Shown here: positions 30,778-44,400 of the stretch, in pieces
Layout of the letters: each line of letters begins with the position of its first letter
Position numbering within the stretch: position 1 is the stretch's first letter
NCBI GenBank assembly: GCA_003049465.1
Contig: PYSS01000068.1
Coordinates: 62,001-126,000 of the forward strand
DNA from: Magnaporthiopsis rhizophila
Taxonomy: Eukaryota > Ascomycota > Sordariomycetes > Magnaporthales > Magnaporthaceae
DNA: 64,000 bases
Reading direction: 5' to 3'
The notes under the pieces: model-generated
The model's input: the letters and a program-made list of their open reading frames with translations, nothing else
Database searches by the model: none
Told to the model about the DNA's origin: nothing
Program-made: the position numbers and the translations under genes

Positions 30778-32634
30778 GAGTGAGGATGACATATCTGAGG
30801 CTCAGTTGACGAATTATGCTTGAATATACCAACCTAACCTAATAGATACCCTTAACCTACCGAATCCACGTGACCAGAGATAAGCTGGTGATAACGTGGG
30901 ACCCATCCACGGATCCTGATTGGCCTCGACTGCTGCGGCTCCACTCGACGCTTATTCCACCTGCACCCAGCTCCAAAACCCAAAGCCAATTCCAACACGA
31001 GCTCCAATACCGCGTCATCGGCCATCGTCGCCGGCATCTTCCCTCGTCTCCCTGCTCCTTTATCAAAGTCTAAATCCAGCTCCATTCCGGCTGAATCGGC
31101 GACGTAATTTCCCCGGAAATTCGAACCCCGTTTGCATTCAATCGACCTCCCTTCTCCTTTTCCAGTCCCAAAAACTTTATCATGCCAGCCTCATGACTCT
31201 CGCCCAGGTACGTCCTCTTTCGTCTGATGCCCGGCGCACGAGACGCCGCCCGGCTCCTGCGTTGGCCAAGCTTTTGTGGCTCTTGGGCCAGGGGCGCTAA
31301 GCCACGGGGTTCTGTGGGGGCTGCGTTATACCCAACTGCCGAGCTCGCAGAAGCCGTTGGGGTGGCTGGTGCTTCAGTAAGGACGACAAGACAAGTCTCT
31401 ATCCTCGAGATGCAAACTGACCATCTGCTCCCAAAGCCCGTCTCAGAGCCTACCTACCTCCTCACGATCGGCCCACACTCGCCCTGCGAATCGCAATCGA
31501 GCCTCCCTCAGTCAACAACCATGCCCTTGTTCCGGTTCATTTCGTCTCCAGTGCTGCTACCCCGTCCACGGATCCGCTCAGGGATTGATGCCTCTGCCGC
31601 TGCAAGGGCGCGACTCGACAGACTCGGCCGAGCCGCCCGACACACCACGCAGCCCCTGGCGCGAGCACGCGCTGGATACAACCCACTGTCCAAACAGGGG
31701 ATCCTCTGCCTCGAGTTTCTTTTGCACCAGCTCTCTTTGCACCAGGAGTCCCAACCTCTCTCCACCACCGGCCGCCATGAGCCACTTTTTCCACGATAGA
31801 TACCTACCCATCTAGATATCAACGCCGCATGCGGAACAGACCGAAACGGGCAGACCGAGAAGAGCAGAGCCGCTACTCGTCGGGCAAAAACGCTCCATGC
31901 TCGCCTCGGGGCATACTCCCCGCCAATTCCTGCTAAATCGGGAACGGAGTCGCCAACGATCGCAATCATAGCATCCACCCCACCGTCGTCGCCGATGCCT
32001 ACGGACGCGGCAAGCATCGTCTTCTGGGGGACCTGCCTTTAGGCACTGACGCCCATCTGCGACCAACCATGGCCCATCTGTAGTGCCTCGGCACAATAGC
32101 CGCGGCCGCTGCCTCGTTCGTCCCTCTTTGAATCGATGTCCTGTCCCCGCCTTGCGCCAGGGCCTTGGTTGCCCATCCATGTGGCTAAATCGGTTGTTCG
32201 TAGCCTCCATGCCTCCACACTGCCGTGCCGGGGGACATTGCACGCAGGGGTCTACATAGTAGACTTTGCCCTAGTCTGCAGATAGAAGGTGGGCATGCCT
32301 GAGATCCGCTTGTCGGAAAGCTCCCTCGGCCTGCCTACCTGTGTATGGCAACCACTTTCATGGGCCTACCCGGCTCGGCCCAGCCAACAACCCCCTAGTC
32401 GAGCCATGTCTGTGCCCACCGAGCATATTTATATCACCATGCCGTCCGCCGAGTCCCTCAGTTGATGCTCTTGGGCCCCAGCGGCGACACAAACAGCGGT
32501 TGTCCAGCTCCTACACTCGTTCTTAGCTCTCCCCCGAGCTCCCACACACTCTTTTTTTATTAATTTAGCTCTTGTCAGAGCTTGTACACTCTTTCATAAC
32601 ATATCTTCGGGCACTGCCCACGCCACCGCTGACC
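30778..32634. other. Gene-poor spacer with the subtilase promoter at its right end
   Basis: A small frame at 31521-31799 (92 aa, ATG context AACAACCATG) exists but shows no conserved motif and overlaps frames on the other strand, so I do not call it. Tandem CCTAACCTAATAGATACCCTTAACCTACC near 30830-30860 looks loosely telomere-like but is only two or three imperfect units. Confidence 0.4.
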
Positions 32635-35600
32635 ATGGTCCGCGCAGCTTTGGTGCTATCGCTTTTTGCGACTGCTTGCACCGCGCAAATCCCCGCCAAA
32701 CCCGTCGAGAAGGGCACTGCTTCTGTCCAGAGGAACACCGCCCAGATCGTCAAGGGTGCCTACATTGTCGAGTACGAGGAAGGACACAATGTGAGTCGTC
32801 CCCCCTGTCGCCTCGTGGGCAGCAGCCCCGCATCCCTCGCCCTGCTGACCGCACGGCCTGGCCGCCGCCGCTCAGGATCCCGCCGCGTTCAAGGACAAGA
32901 TTTCAAAGGATGGCGAGGTGAAAATGGATCTCAACTCCAAGCTCTTCACGGGCGCCTCCATCATCCTGCACGACAAGGAGCGCTGCGAGGAGACGATCCA
33001 GAAGGTGGCCGCCCTGCCGGCCGTCAGGCGTGTCTGGCCCGTCATGCGCTACCAACCGCCCGAGTACACTGTCGAGTGGTCCGGCAACGTGCCCGACGCG
33101 CAGTCGCGCGAGCTGATGCGCCGTCAGAACGCTGCCGCCAACGACACCTTCTCGCCCCACGTTATGACCCAGGTCAACCAGCTCAGGGACGCGGGCATCA
33201 GGGGCAAGGGCATCAAGATCGCCATCGTGGACAGCGGAGTCAGTACTACCTACCCTTTTCTTCTTCGTCTCCCCGCCGCAACGCGCGCTCGTCTTGGGAG
33301 CTCTTGACCTGACTCTTGGCCCTCCTCCATGTTCTAGATCGACTGGAAGCACGAGGCCCTGGGTGGCTGCTTCGGACCGGGCTGCCTGGTCTCGTTTGGA
33401 TACGACCTGGTCGGCGACGCCTACAATGATACCAACACCCCGGTGCCCGACTCCGACCCCATGGACTGTGGCGGTCACGGAACACGTCAGTACTGCCCCT
33501 CCCTCAAGGCCAAGCTCCGCTACCTATCTGCCCACCTACCCACCTGGTCTCTAACACCGTAGCTCGCCACTGCAGACGTCGCCGGCATCATCGCGGCCCA
33601 GACCAACAATCCCTTCGGCATCGTCGGTGCCGCCACGGACGTGACGCTAGGAATGTTCCGCGTCTTTGGATGCAATGGCGGGGCCCAGGACGACGTCTTG
33701 ATCAAGGCCTTCGGCATGGCCTACGAGTCCGGAGCCGACATCATCAGCGCCTCTCTGGGAGGAACCAGCGGCTGGGCTGAGGGCGCCTCGGCCGCCGTTG
33801 TGTCGAGGATTGTCGCCCTGGGCGTGCCCTGCACCTTCTCCGCCGGCAACTCAGGCGCCAAGGGGCTGTTCTTCTCGTCGAACCCCGCCGACGGCCATGG
33901 CGTCACAAGCATCGCGTCCTTCGACAACACCCTCATGCCCACACTCTACACTGTCGCCAAGTACACCATCGAGGGCGCCGCCGAGGCCGACTTTGGCTTC
34001 GTCCTCAGCGGAGTCGACGCCTGGGCCAACGTGACGTACCCTCTATACTCGATCGGCTTCGACACGACCGATCCCGCCAACGGCTGCAACCCCCTCCCGG
34101 CCGACACGCCCGATCTGACCAACTACGTCGTGCTCATCCGTCGCGGCACCTGCGCCTTCACCCAAAAGGCGGCCAATGCCGTAGCCAAGGGCGCGCGCTA
34201 CGTCCTCATCTACAACAACGCCCCGGTCGGTGCCATCGTGATGAAGCTCGAAGGTGTCCCTGGCCTTCTCGCCGGAGCTAGTGTCGACGCGAAGACGGGT
34301 GTTACCTGGGTCGAGGCGCTGAAGGCTGGCAAGAAGGTCACGGTGGCCATGGTGGACCCCAACTCGGCCCGCAAGACCCTCGATATCCAGGTCAACAACG
34401 TGACGGGCGGTTACCCCAGCGACTACACCTCGTGGGGCCCCACCTTCGAGGGCCAGATGAAGCCGCAGTTCGGCGCCCCCGGAGGCAACATCCTGTCGAC
34501 CTACCCGCGCGCCAAGGGCGGCTACGCCGTCATGTCGGGCACTTCGATGGCCTGCCCGCTGACGGCGGCCGTCTACGCGCTCATCATGCAGGTCCGCGCC
34601 ACCAAGGACCCCAGGACCATCGAGAACCTGCTATCCTCGACGGCCAAGCCGACTATGTTCAACAACGGCCAGGGCGCCGTCTCCCCGTTCCTCGCGCCCG
34701 TCGCCCAGCAGGGCGGCGGCCTGCTCCAGGCGCGGGACGCCGCCTACGCCACTACGCTCCTCAGCACCAGCGGCATCTCCTTCAACGACACGGACAATTT
34801 CCAGCCGGTCCAGAACTTCACCATCTCCAACACGGCCGACAAGGCCATCACGTACACGCTCTCGAACCTCGGCGCCGGCACGGCCTACACGTTTGCCGAC
34901 TCGAAAGCCCTCTACCCGGACGCGTTCCCCAACGAGATTGTGGCCAGCTACGCCACGCTCAACTTCAGCGAGGCCACCTTCACCATTCCCGCCGGCGGCC
35001 GCAAGCAACTCGGCCTGACTGTGACGCCACCCACCGGCCTTGACGCCTCGCGTCTGGCCGTCTACTCGGGCTACGTGGTCGTCAACGGCTCCGACGGCTC
35101 GCACCTCTCGCTCCCGTACCAGGGAGTCTACGGCAGCCTCCACTCGCACGCCACCCTGGACCCGGCCAACACTTACCTGGCCAGCTTCAGACCGGCCGAC
35201 AACTCGACCGACGCGAGCGAAGGCGGCGACGACGGCCCGCCTCTGCCCCCGGCCGTCGCCGCCAACCGCACTTTTACCCTCCCGCCGCGCGGCGTCGAAA
35301 ACGTGACGGGATACGCATACGCGTCGCTCGTCGAGCAGCCCAACCTGGCCGCCACGTCGCCCTTTGGCACGCCCTACGTGAAGGTGGACGTGGTGCCCCT
35401 GGACGTGTGCGGCGGCAAGGAGGCGGCCAACGCGACGACGTCCCTGGGCGTCGAGACGATTGGCATGCCCGACGGCTTCCCCATGAGTTACCAGCCGCGT
35501 GGCCGCTGGACCAGCCCCTGGACCGGCCTCCTCGCGAATGGCAGCTACGCGCCGCCGGGCGTGTACAAGTTCGTCGTGCGCTCGCTCCGCATCTTTGGAA

Positions 35601-35671
35601 ACCCGGACAATGCCACCGAGTACGACACGGTCGAGACGGTACCCTTTAGGATACGCTACCTCAAGGCTTGA
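32635..35671 (+). CDS. Secreted subtilisin-like serine protease (S8, minor extracellular protease type)
   Basis: Four exons: 32635-32790, 32876-33238, 33338-33485 and 33576-35671; donors GTGAGT, GTCAGT and GTCAGT; all joins keep phase and give 920 aa. The order is signal peptide (ending near ACTAQ), an inhibitor I9-like propeptide (about 40-150), the S8 domain, an inserted PA domain (about 355-470), and a C-terminal Fn3-like domain (from about 600). The triad is visible: Asp in IVDSGID, which spans intron 2; His in GGHGTHVAG, which spans intron 3; Ser in MSGTSMACPL; the oxyanion Asn is in SAGNSG. These enzymes break down proteins outside the cell. It converges with the alcohol oxidase gene, whose end is 273 bp away. 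No lesion seen. Confidence 0.92.
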
Positions 35672-35944
35672 GCCTTTTATATCACCTGCTTGTTGAACAC
35701 GATAATCAAGGGATATAGATCTATTGCCGGTCTGGGCTTGTAATAATTCCCAATAGAGTCGCCATACTTTTGATGTCGCGTCTTTTATTACGTTGGTGAT
35801 TTGTGGGTGCTGTAATCATTGAATCTCGGCTATCGTCAGGATGAAATACACGTAAATCAAGGTCATACATAGTCATTCCTTGCAAGCCCTCCTCCCACAA
35901 ACGGCCAGTCTGAGCTACCCAAAGTTCACATTTTGGCTCGTCCC

Positions 35945-36174
35945 TCAAAGACGACAGGCCAGCTTCATCTCCCCAGGGGCGCTGTACTCGGGCACCTTCA
36001 TCTCGAGCGCCTTGCCCGAGTACCCGAGGTCCTCGGCCACGAGCATGGCGGCCTTTTCGCCAATGAGGAGGGCGGTCGAGTATCTGTTGTGGTGGTGGTC
36101 GGATGGTTAGTTGGTGTTTTGTGACTTGTTGGGAAGAAGGGGTTCAAAGAAAGCAAAGAAAGCAAACAAACAAA

Positions 36175-36208
<34 letters not shown>

Positions 36209-38408
36209 ATACGTATTGCACCCCACATTGTCAGGACAGATACTCAAATCAGCAACCTTGAGCCCCTTGACGCCGTGGACGTTGAGGCGCTCGTCGACGA
36301 CGCCGTGCTTGACGATGCTGTTGCCCTCGCGCGGCGCCATGGAACACGTGCCCAGGCTGTGCCAGGTGCTCTCGACGTGGCGCTTGACCCACTCCTCGAT
36401 GGCCTTGATGTCGTCGGCCGAGTACTGCAGCTCGTCAAAGACGGCCTTCTTGTGCGAGTTGAGCACCTGCACGTCGGGCTGCTTGGCGGCGGGCGGCAGG
36501 AACTTGCTCCAGCTGCCGTGCTGGAGGCCCGCCGTCAGGTTTCCGGGGAGGGCGTACTTTTGCGTCGTCTCGAGGTCCATGTCGTGGGCGCGGGCGGGCG
36601 AGTCGTAGGCGAAGAAGGGGTGCATGTTCTGCACCTCGCCCGCGTACGCGTCCATGCGCCGGGCCGTCTCGCGAGACTTGATGTAGCCCCAGACCATGGG
36701 CGCCATGTCGCGCTCGTCGTTCATGAAGCCCGTGTCAAAGTCCGGCGTGGCGTACGGGTCCGGGGACGTGATGTGCGTCGAGCCTCGGGAGAAGGGGTAC
36801 TCGAGGAAGTGGAACATGGTGAAGAAGTTTCCGGGAGGCATCAGCATGTGGTCGCCGAACCAGCCGGCGATGACCGAGTAGTGCATGACGGGCTTGTCGG
36901 GCTTGTCCTTGAAGTACGAGTCCCAGCCCTGCACGAAGCTGGGGCACGGCCAGCGCTTGAACTCGTCGAGCTCCTCGCGTGTCGGCCGGATCTTGACTCC
37001 GGCCTCGATGCCGTTGGTGGCTAGCGGTCCCGTGCCCTTGAGCTCCCACTGATCGAAGACGCGCTTCTGCACCTCCGGGTCGCCGCGCGCAAAGTCGTCG
37101 AAGCTCTCGGTCCCGGCCTTGGCCCGGTACGTCGAGAAGGTCAGGTAGTGGTCCTGGAAGTTGAGCCCGACTCCCGGCAGGTCAACCTTGGGCTCGACGC
37201 CCGCCGCCTTGAGCTTGGCCGGGTCGCCGATGCCCGAGCGCTGGAGCACGAGCGGAGAGGAGAGCGTGCCGCACGACACGACGATCTGCTTGCGCGCCCG
37301 GAACACGCGCGGCTTGACCTGCTGCGGATGCAAGGGCTTGGTTGGCCTGCATAACGATACAAAGTAAGTAAACTGCCTTAGCGCCTGCCTGCCTCACTGC
37401 TGGACGCTGTAGCCTACACGGTCTGCACCGCCACCGCGCGGCCGTTCTCGATAATCACCTTCTCGATCTTGGTGTTGCAGCACAGGTACAGGTTGCTGTG
37501 CACTGCCCTGGTCGAGTGGATGTACGCATGGGCGCTGTCGCTGCGCCGGCCCGTCTAGCGTCAGGTCCAAGTCAGCAGGGAGCGTACAAATAAAGCGACG
37601 GTCCTTATATCAGCTTACATCGCGATTGATCCACTTGAGCCAGTGCTCGGCACCGTGGCCCGTCGCCAGATCCTGCAGATCGTCGACCGTCGGGATGTTC
37701 TGCGACTCGGCCGCGCGCAGAAAGTCCCAGGCGATGGGGTACGTGTAGTTGCCAAACGACACCTTGATGGGGCCCTCGAAGCCGTGCAGGTCACGGTTGT
37801 GGCAGGCCCGCTGGTACGTCTCGTTCTTCTTCATGAGCGGGAGGAGCTCCTTGGTCGTCCAGCCCTTGGCCTGGAAGTCGTCGTAGTCGGACGCCGACGC
37901 TCGCGTATACATCTGCGCGGTGGGACAGGATTAGTCGTCGTTTCATCACGTGTCCTGTGACACCGGCCAAGGTTGACAGGCACACACCATGAAGTTGATG
38001 GACGACCCGCCGCCGAGGATGTGGGCGGCCGGCACAACTGCTCTGCGACCGGCGAGCCATTTGGACGGGCGGGACTCGTAGAAGGAAGCCGTCTTGGAGT
38101 CCAGCTTCATGTTGCGCGGGAAGATGCCCGGGCGGTACACCCACGGGTTGTTGATGTTGTTCTCCCCTGCCTCGATCAGGAGCACCTTGAGGTTGTGGTC
38201 CAGATTGGCGAGGCTGAGGGCGAGGAGCATCCAGGCAATGTCAGCAGGCGCCTGTAGACAGCAAGAAAAAAAAGATGCCTGTATTCGCCGAGGGCTCGAC
38301 GACATACCGACCGGCCACCACACAGCCCGTGCTGCCGCCACCGCACACGATGATGTCAAACTCATCGGGCAGCGCGCCGGCCGAGCTGCCAGAGAGGTAG
38401 TCACCCAT
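35945..38408 (-). CDS. Alcohol (methanol) oxidase, GMC family, six exons, PTS1-like C-terminus
   Basis: Exons 38308-38408, 37988-38213, 37619-37912, 37418-37554, 36213-37348 minus two bases (36213-37346) and 35945-36083 join in phase to 676 aa. The FAD-binding motif CGGGSTGC begins at about residue 22. Diagnostic alcohol-oxidase blocks follow: NLDHNLKVLLIEAGENN, NPWVYRPGIFPRNMKLDSK, ILGGGSSINFM, YTRASASDYDDF, GAEHWLKWINRD, TGRRSDSAHA, GPLATNGIEAGVKIRP, HYSVIAGWFGDH, and the active-site TWHSLGTCSMAPREG, then CPDNVGCNTYSTALLIGEK. These match yeast methanol oxidase much better than aryl-alcohol or glucose oxidases. The enzyme oxidises short alcohols with O2 to aldehyde and H2O2. The C-terminus CRL fits a type-1 peroxisome signal. 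In plant-associated fungi it may use methanol released from pectin. Intron 5 carries a T31 run after its donor. Confidence 0.92.
36176..36206. repeat. Homopolymer A31/T31 inside alcohol oxidase intron 5
   Basis: Thirty-one A on the plus strand. On the coding strand it is a T-run directly behind the 5' splice site GTATGG. Its length is probably unstable and hard to sequence exactly. Confidence 0.9.
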
Positions 38409-41400
38409 CTCGCCGACTTCCCGGGAGACCTCGGCACCGTATCTTCAAAATAGATGTTGATCTAGGTAGTATGGAGGGCTGCCAGAAGCACCAAAGGGGT
38501 AATGGGGAGGCCCTATTTCGACAAGGAGCGAGACGAGGAAGAAGGGGCAGCAACCTGGCGTGTTCCGGCCGATATCCCAGGCATCCTTTTTTATCATGCT
38601 CCTTCCGGCGTTGGCTCCCCTTCCCCGCAGCCATGTCTTTGCCGTCTCTTGTCGCCCTTTTTGCCGACATGAGGAGTACGGCTGGGCTGCCTCTCTGTGA
38701 TATGGCTCTTCATGCACCACCCCCTCACTCCATCCTCGCCTTCCCCTCTTTCGCCGGCTTGTGCCGGTGGCCAAGGAGCCAATGGGACAGAGGAACCACC
38801 CAACATGTTCTGCCGGCTTACGTCCTTCTTGAAAGTTGGAATCACCATCACCCTGCAGCTCTCCCCTCGTTTTTGGCCTGCGACATGGAGGCGGGGACCA
38901 AGGTTGTGACAGAGGTGGTGGTGGAGGTTGATGGGCTCCCCGCGACTGCCGAGACGGCGCCAAGAGGATTGCAGGAATAGCCGGCGGTATCACTCCATGC
39001 TGTGGTGGGTGGAATATTGAGAGAAGGTTTCTCTTTATAATTAGGATCAGTCAGAGAGCCCCCTCGCGTCGGGTTGTTGCCGTGGCCCGCCGTTCCGCGG
39101 CAGAGAAGTCAGTGTCGGATAGCGAGGGCGACGAGATACTGATTGGTTCGCAGAAGAATTGCAGTAATACGGTTTTATGTCGGCATCTCGGTTGTGTTTG
39201 GCATTGTCCAACCAGCGGGCAAGGCCATCAACCTTCTTCTGCCGGCCAGGCATTTTTGCGTATCGTCCATACTACCCCTCCTGTGCTGCTATATCCGGGT
39301 GGGTGTGGTGCGCCGGCTGCTCACTACCGGATGGGGAAAGCTCGTCGTCGCGTTTGGTGCTGGTCAAGTGGTATGTAGCTGCGCAGTACATCTGCCCGTC
39401 TGGCAGGCTCGACCTTGGCGCAAACAGGCGCAGTTTTCGTTTGTCAGATGTGTAGTACTGTTGGTATCCCTGTTGTACCGTCTGTAATGATGACAATGCA
39501 AATCTGGATAATTGGCACATGCCCGCGTCAGTGCTGTTGAACGTTGAGCTAGCTGTTTGCTGAATGTAGCCTAGCTTGCCGGCAGGGTCGCTAGTATCGG
39601 GACCGAGCTGCAAGCCCCGCTCACGGATATACGGAATATCAGGACCGGGTTTTTATCTCCACCCGTTCGCAAGCCGCCTTGGCGGGTGTGTCGGTTGACG
39701 TGGGAGGCAGGGACTCCTGGAGGATTGCAGGTGCATAAAGTCCACATAGCCTGGAGCTGGGCGGGCAGTCAATTAAAAAGGGGCCAATGGGGAGCTTACC
39801 ACATGGACAGGCTCCTGCTGCTCGGTTTTGAGGTCCATCAATGGGACGGAGGGTCATGCGGGGGCCTACCTTTGGCTGCTGGCTGGCAGGGTTGCTGCGG
39901 ATTCCCCGTCTGGCTTGGGAGTCTACCTGCAGAGGGCCAAGAGGGTGGTAGCCTCGAGCAAGCTGAGGGTGAATTGGGGCAACGGCGTCGCTTGTCGCTG
40001 TGTTGGCGAGGAAGTCGGGTGGTTTTTTCTTGGAGAATGGAAGCCAGCTTGAGGCAGAGCCAGGCGAGACCTGCACTAGCAAATTGAGCCGCCGGTTATG
40101 TCAGCACCTACAGCCTAGTGTCACCCCTAGCCCGCGTTATCCCCGAGGCCTTCAACTGCATGCACTTGATGCAGGCAACCTCTTCCTGCCAGAGCCAGAC
40201 ACGCACACATAGCCGGCATCTTTTGCCGTGAACCAAGAAACTTGCTCAATCTCCACGCATCGCCGGCATCCTCGGTATCCAGCGGCTTACTCGATATGTC
40301 CCAACTGGACGTGTCGGATCTTGGGCTCGCAAAGTTGCCCGCCATGGGGACCCACTCCCAAAGCGGGGCCTGCGGATCAGCTGTAACCTTCCCCGGATTT
40401 TGCACCGCCATCCCTGCTTTTCCATCTCTTCTCCAGCCCCGCATCGACGAACTTTCTGCGCAAGGGTTTATTCCCATGTCACCTGGGTTCGGATGGCAGG
40501 TCGGTTGCCAGAAGAAGGCCTTTGTGAAGAAGCTCCTTATAAACAAGTTTCTCGTATGTAAAGACACGTGGCATTGCACCCTTTGGGGCGTAGCAGACTT
40601 CTTCCTGCTTGGCCGACCCATGGGGAGGATTGCCCGGCTAGTGGGAGCGACCTGGTGATTGGAACGCTGCCGCACAATTCCAATCTTGTGAGCTGCGGGC
40701 CAAAGTTTCCGCAGCTTCTTGGCAATGGAGGCGCGGGGATTGGTGGCCTTTCTCACTTGTGTTGCCCGTCTGCGGACTCGTCCGCCTCAAACCTGCTCAA
40801 GGTAGCACGTACGCACCGAAGCTGCCACAAGCTGTGCTCATCGTAAGCGACCGTGAATCTTGTCGACCAGGCCCTGTCTGAAGCTCGAAGGGGCATGTGG
40901 GTCCTGTTCACCCCAGAGCAGCGCGAGTTTGTTCGAACCTCGCCAAGCTGCAACGTCCATCTACTGCCCGGGCTTAAAAAATGAGGTGCTCACGTGCATG
41001 CTCATGTGCGCAGGCCGAACCAAGCCTTCGCTGGTTCATTCGGGATTTCCGTATATACATTCCCGACGGAGCCTGCATATATTTTACCTCCTGGAGGCTG
41101 TTGTTGTTCTGACGCCGCTCTAAGGGTTGGGTAGGTATTCAAAGGATTAGATCGATAAAAGGGTAGGACCCAACCGGCTCTATTCCCTACTATCTGTCCC
41201 TATTAATGGCCGACGGCGATAGCCGAATCAACCTCGGTTCGGAAACTTCTTTTAGCCTTACCTCCTGTCGGGTTTTCTGGGCCTTGATATTCGCCCTGTG
41301 AATTAACATGGCGTTTTAATCTGCTGGGAGCTCTCGGCTTTCAGTTGGGCTTTTTTTTTCGCCTTCCAATCGTCCCGTTTCTTCTTTGCAAGTAACTGGT

Positions 41401-41443
41401 CCAAGCAAGAGCCAAGACTGTTGCTATACACCATTCCACCTAA
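38409..41443. other. Gene-poor spacer upstream of alcohol oxidase
   Basis: The first several hundred bases hold the alcohol oxidase promoter and 5' UTR. Beyond that, frames on both strands (for example 39143-39487 and 40127-40756) are short, overlapping and motif-free. The right end is downstream of the NLR-like gene. No supportable gene. Confidence 0.4.
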
Positions 41444-44400
41444 TTAGTGCTGATCGAGACCGCCCCTGACGACGGCAATGTCCCCGCCCTTGGTGAGCAC
41501 AATGTCCCGCTGCGCCAGCGCCGACACGTAGCTCATCCATCCCCACCCGGCGAACCAGATGTCCGGTATATAAAAGTGTCTCTGAGCGGCGGCAGGTGCG
41601 GCGGAGGCGACGACGGGATCGAGCTCGCCATCCTCCTCCTCCGCCCGGTGCCGCGGGCGCCGACTATCACCCGCGCATGCGGCGGTCGTCAGGTCCGCGG
41701 AGCAGACCCACGATGAGCGATCTAGAAATACGAGTCGGTTGGTGTCGCTGATGCCGATGACGTGGGCTACGTCTGGCAGGAGAATCGGGGTGAGTGACAG
41801 GACGGTTGTCGCGGGAGCTGCAGCTTCTGGCGCTTTGCCCTTGCCGCCTCCATTATCGACCGTGGCTTGGTTGGTATTATCCGGCTCCTTTGTTGACCGG
41901 GATGGGGCTTGTCCGACCTCGAAATCCAGGTTCAGAAGCGCGAGCTGGAGAGGGCTGGCTGAATCGTCTTGCATCGCGAACTCCAGGAGGATGCGCGCCT
42001 CCCGACCGGCTGCGCACACCGTAGCGTTTCTCAGCTGCGCCGGCGAGATGGGGGCGGCGTTGCAATGTCTCACCATGTGTCCGGGTCCCCCGAACGGTGC
42101 CAGGGAGAACCTGGCCACTTCGACACACCCGCCAGCCCATGCGTGGACGCGTACGCAGCTCTCCTCGACGCAGAGAGCGGAAGTGGCAGAGGCGCGAGAG
42201 TCCAAGATCCACCTACGCGTAGGTGACGCCGCCTCACCGTCTCGAGGAACAAGATCGCGCTCCAACGTGCCGTCCTCGAGGCTGAATACGTGATCTGCCG
42301 CAGCCGTCGAGAGGACGAATTTACCCGCCGCGTCCGCCACAAGCATGTCGACCACTGCCGCGTCCGAGTATAGGCGCGTCTGAAACACGATGGGGGCGGT
42401 TGGCCCGTTCCTGTCCCCGACGTGGTGCTGCAGGATGATGCCGCCCGACGCGTCGACGCTGAGCAGACAGTTCCTGCGTCCGCACCACGCCACGAGCCGG
42501 ACGGCACACCGGTGGCCATGCAGCTTCCGTATCTGGGCTGCCGTCTTGCGGTCGTACAGCGCGATGGTGCCGTCGTCCTTGCCACAGAAGATCAACCCGG
42601 GGGCGTCTGGGGCAGTCGTCTCCGTGATGTTGTTGCCAACCGCTATGGCGGTAACTCTGGCATCGACCTCAACAGAAACCGTCTCGGTAAGGGCCACGGT
42701 GTCAGCGGAGGTCGTTGTCTTTTGCCCGCTGCTGCCGTCATCGGCAGGCAGGCCGCGCAGCAGAGCCTCGGGCTCCCAGACGGTACACTGAGAGCCCCTG
42801 ATGTCGGCGAACCGGAGGCTGTCGCGCGCAAAGCTCAACTGTTTGATGAACGAGTTGACCGACTCGACGCGGTACAAGGGCCGGAGCGTGTCGAACTCGT
42901 AGACGTGCACGACGCCGCCCGCGCCGCCCGCCGCCAGGAGTCGGCCGTCAGGGCTGGGCGCGAGGGACTGGACCTCTGCGCGGAAGCATTCGAGGTGCCG
43001 GTCGTCGAAGGGGTCTAGTAGCGCGAGGTCGCCGTCCAGGTAGGACACCACAAGGAGCTCAATGTTGGGATTGGGGTTGAATACCATGGCGGCCACGACG
43101 TAGGTGCTGGTCTCGCCGTTGGAAAGCTTCTTGCCGCAGCTACCAACGTAGCAATCCTCTTTCATGTCCCACAGCATAATGGCCTGGTTGGGGTACGCGA
43201 CGGCGAGCATCCCGTGCGGTACCGAGAGGGTGAGGGCTCCCGGGGCGCGACGTGGTGGAGATGTGCCGTCCGGCCCGTCGCTCCACCGCCAGGTGGATGG
43301 TTCGGCGTGCCCCAAGTCTTTTAGATCCCAGCGGACAATGTAATTCTTGTCGCTCGCTACCAGCAGCATATCCTCGTCGAATAGCATAGCGAGCGGGCGT
43401 GGGGGACTTGCCAATCTGCGCAGAAGTGCCCCAGTCCGGGTGTCCCAGATATTCAAGCTCTTCATACCACAGGTAGACATCACGTCAGACTTGGGCCTGA
43501 AGGCGATGAGCCTGACCGATTCTCCATGCTCGAAAGTCTTGTACTCCTGATAGGATGTGGCATGGTAAAGTGTCACCCGCCCGGACATGAGGCCAACAGC
43601 AAGGAAATCCTCGCCATGGGACAAGGTCGTCGGCCGGCTTTGTTGTCGGAAGTCGAGAGAGACTAGCCTGTCGTCCCACTGCTGGCCGAGGGCGCCAAGG
43701 ACGGAAAGCTTCCTTCCAGGGCTGGTCGTTTGGTGCATCATGGAGCTAGCGGGGCAGAATGGTGGTATAAGGGAGAAGATTGCCGATGGTGAAGCAGTAA
43801 GTGCGTTAGCGAATATTGCAGGTAGACGGGTAAGGTCTGCCGTCCACTGTCGCAGTATTCCAATCCGTGGCCCCAAGTGCGAGGGCCCTGCCGCGCACGC
43901 CTCGAGGTACCTCCCGAGGTTCTTGGACGTCCGTATCAGTTGATTCAAGTTCCCCGACTCGGCAATCGCTTCGACCCACGTGAGCACGTTCGACTTGAGG
44001 AACAGCTCGAGAGTATCCAGCAAGTCCGTGGCGCACGGATCAGCTTTGGCTAGGTGGTACGACCAGGCAGTGCATGCGTAGATGGCGAAGTCCAGCCTGG
44101 TCGCCGCTTGATTAGCATGGCGACGGCGGCGGTGCGGCCTTGGTGGCTTCATTTCGATCCCGGAGAGGTAGATCAGGCAGACCTGCGCAAGTCTTGTATG
44201 TGCCCTTTCCTTGATGGAGAATTCGGAGTTTTGGTCACCGCCCATAAGGAACTCTCTGGCCGTCTCGTGGACCATCTGGATCTTTCCGAGCTTGTCGACG
44301 ACAACAAACTGACCGCAAAGGGCAGTGATGCTATTCTCTAGGCTTAGGAACGAGTCCTTGATGTCCAGGTTCAGTGCGCCATTAAGCTCGGCTATCGTCA

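Noticed and set aside
30826..30860. Telomere-like CCTAACCTAA / CTTAACCTACC string
   Set aside because: Only two or three imperfect units between two genes; not a telomere tract and too short to call an interstitial telomeric repeat.
31521..31799. 92-aa plus-strand frame with a good ATG context
   Set aside because: No motif, biased toward Arg/Ser/Pro, and overlapped by equally long frames on the other strand.
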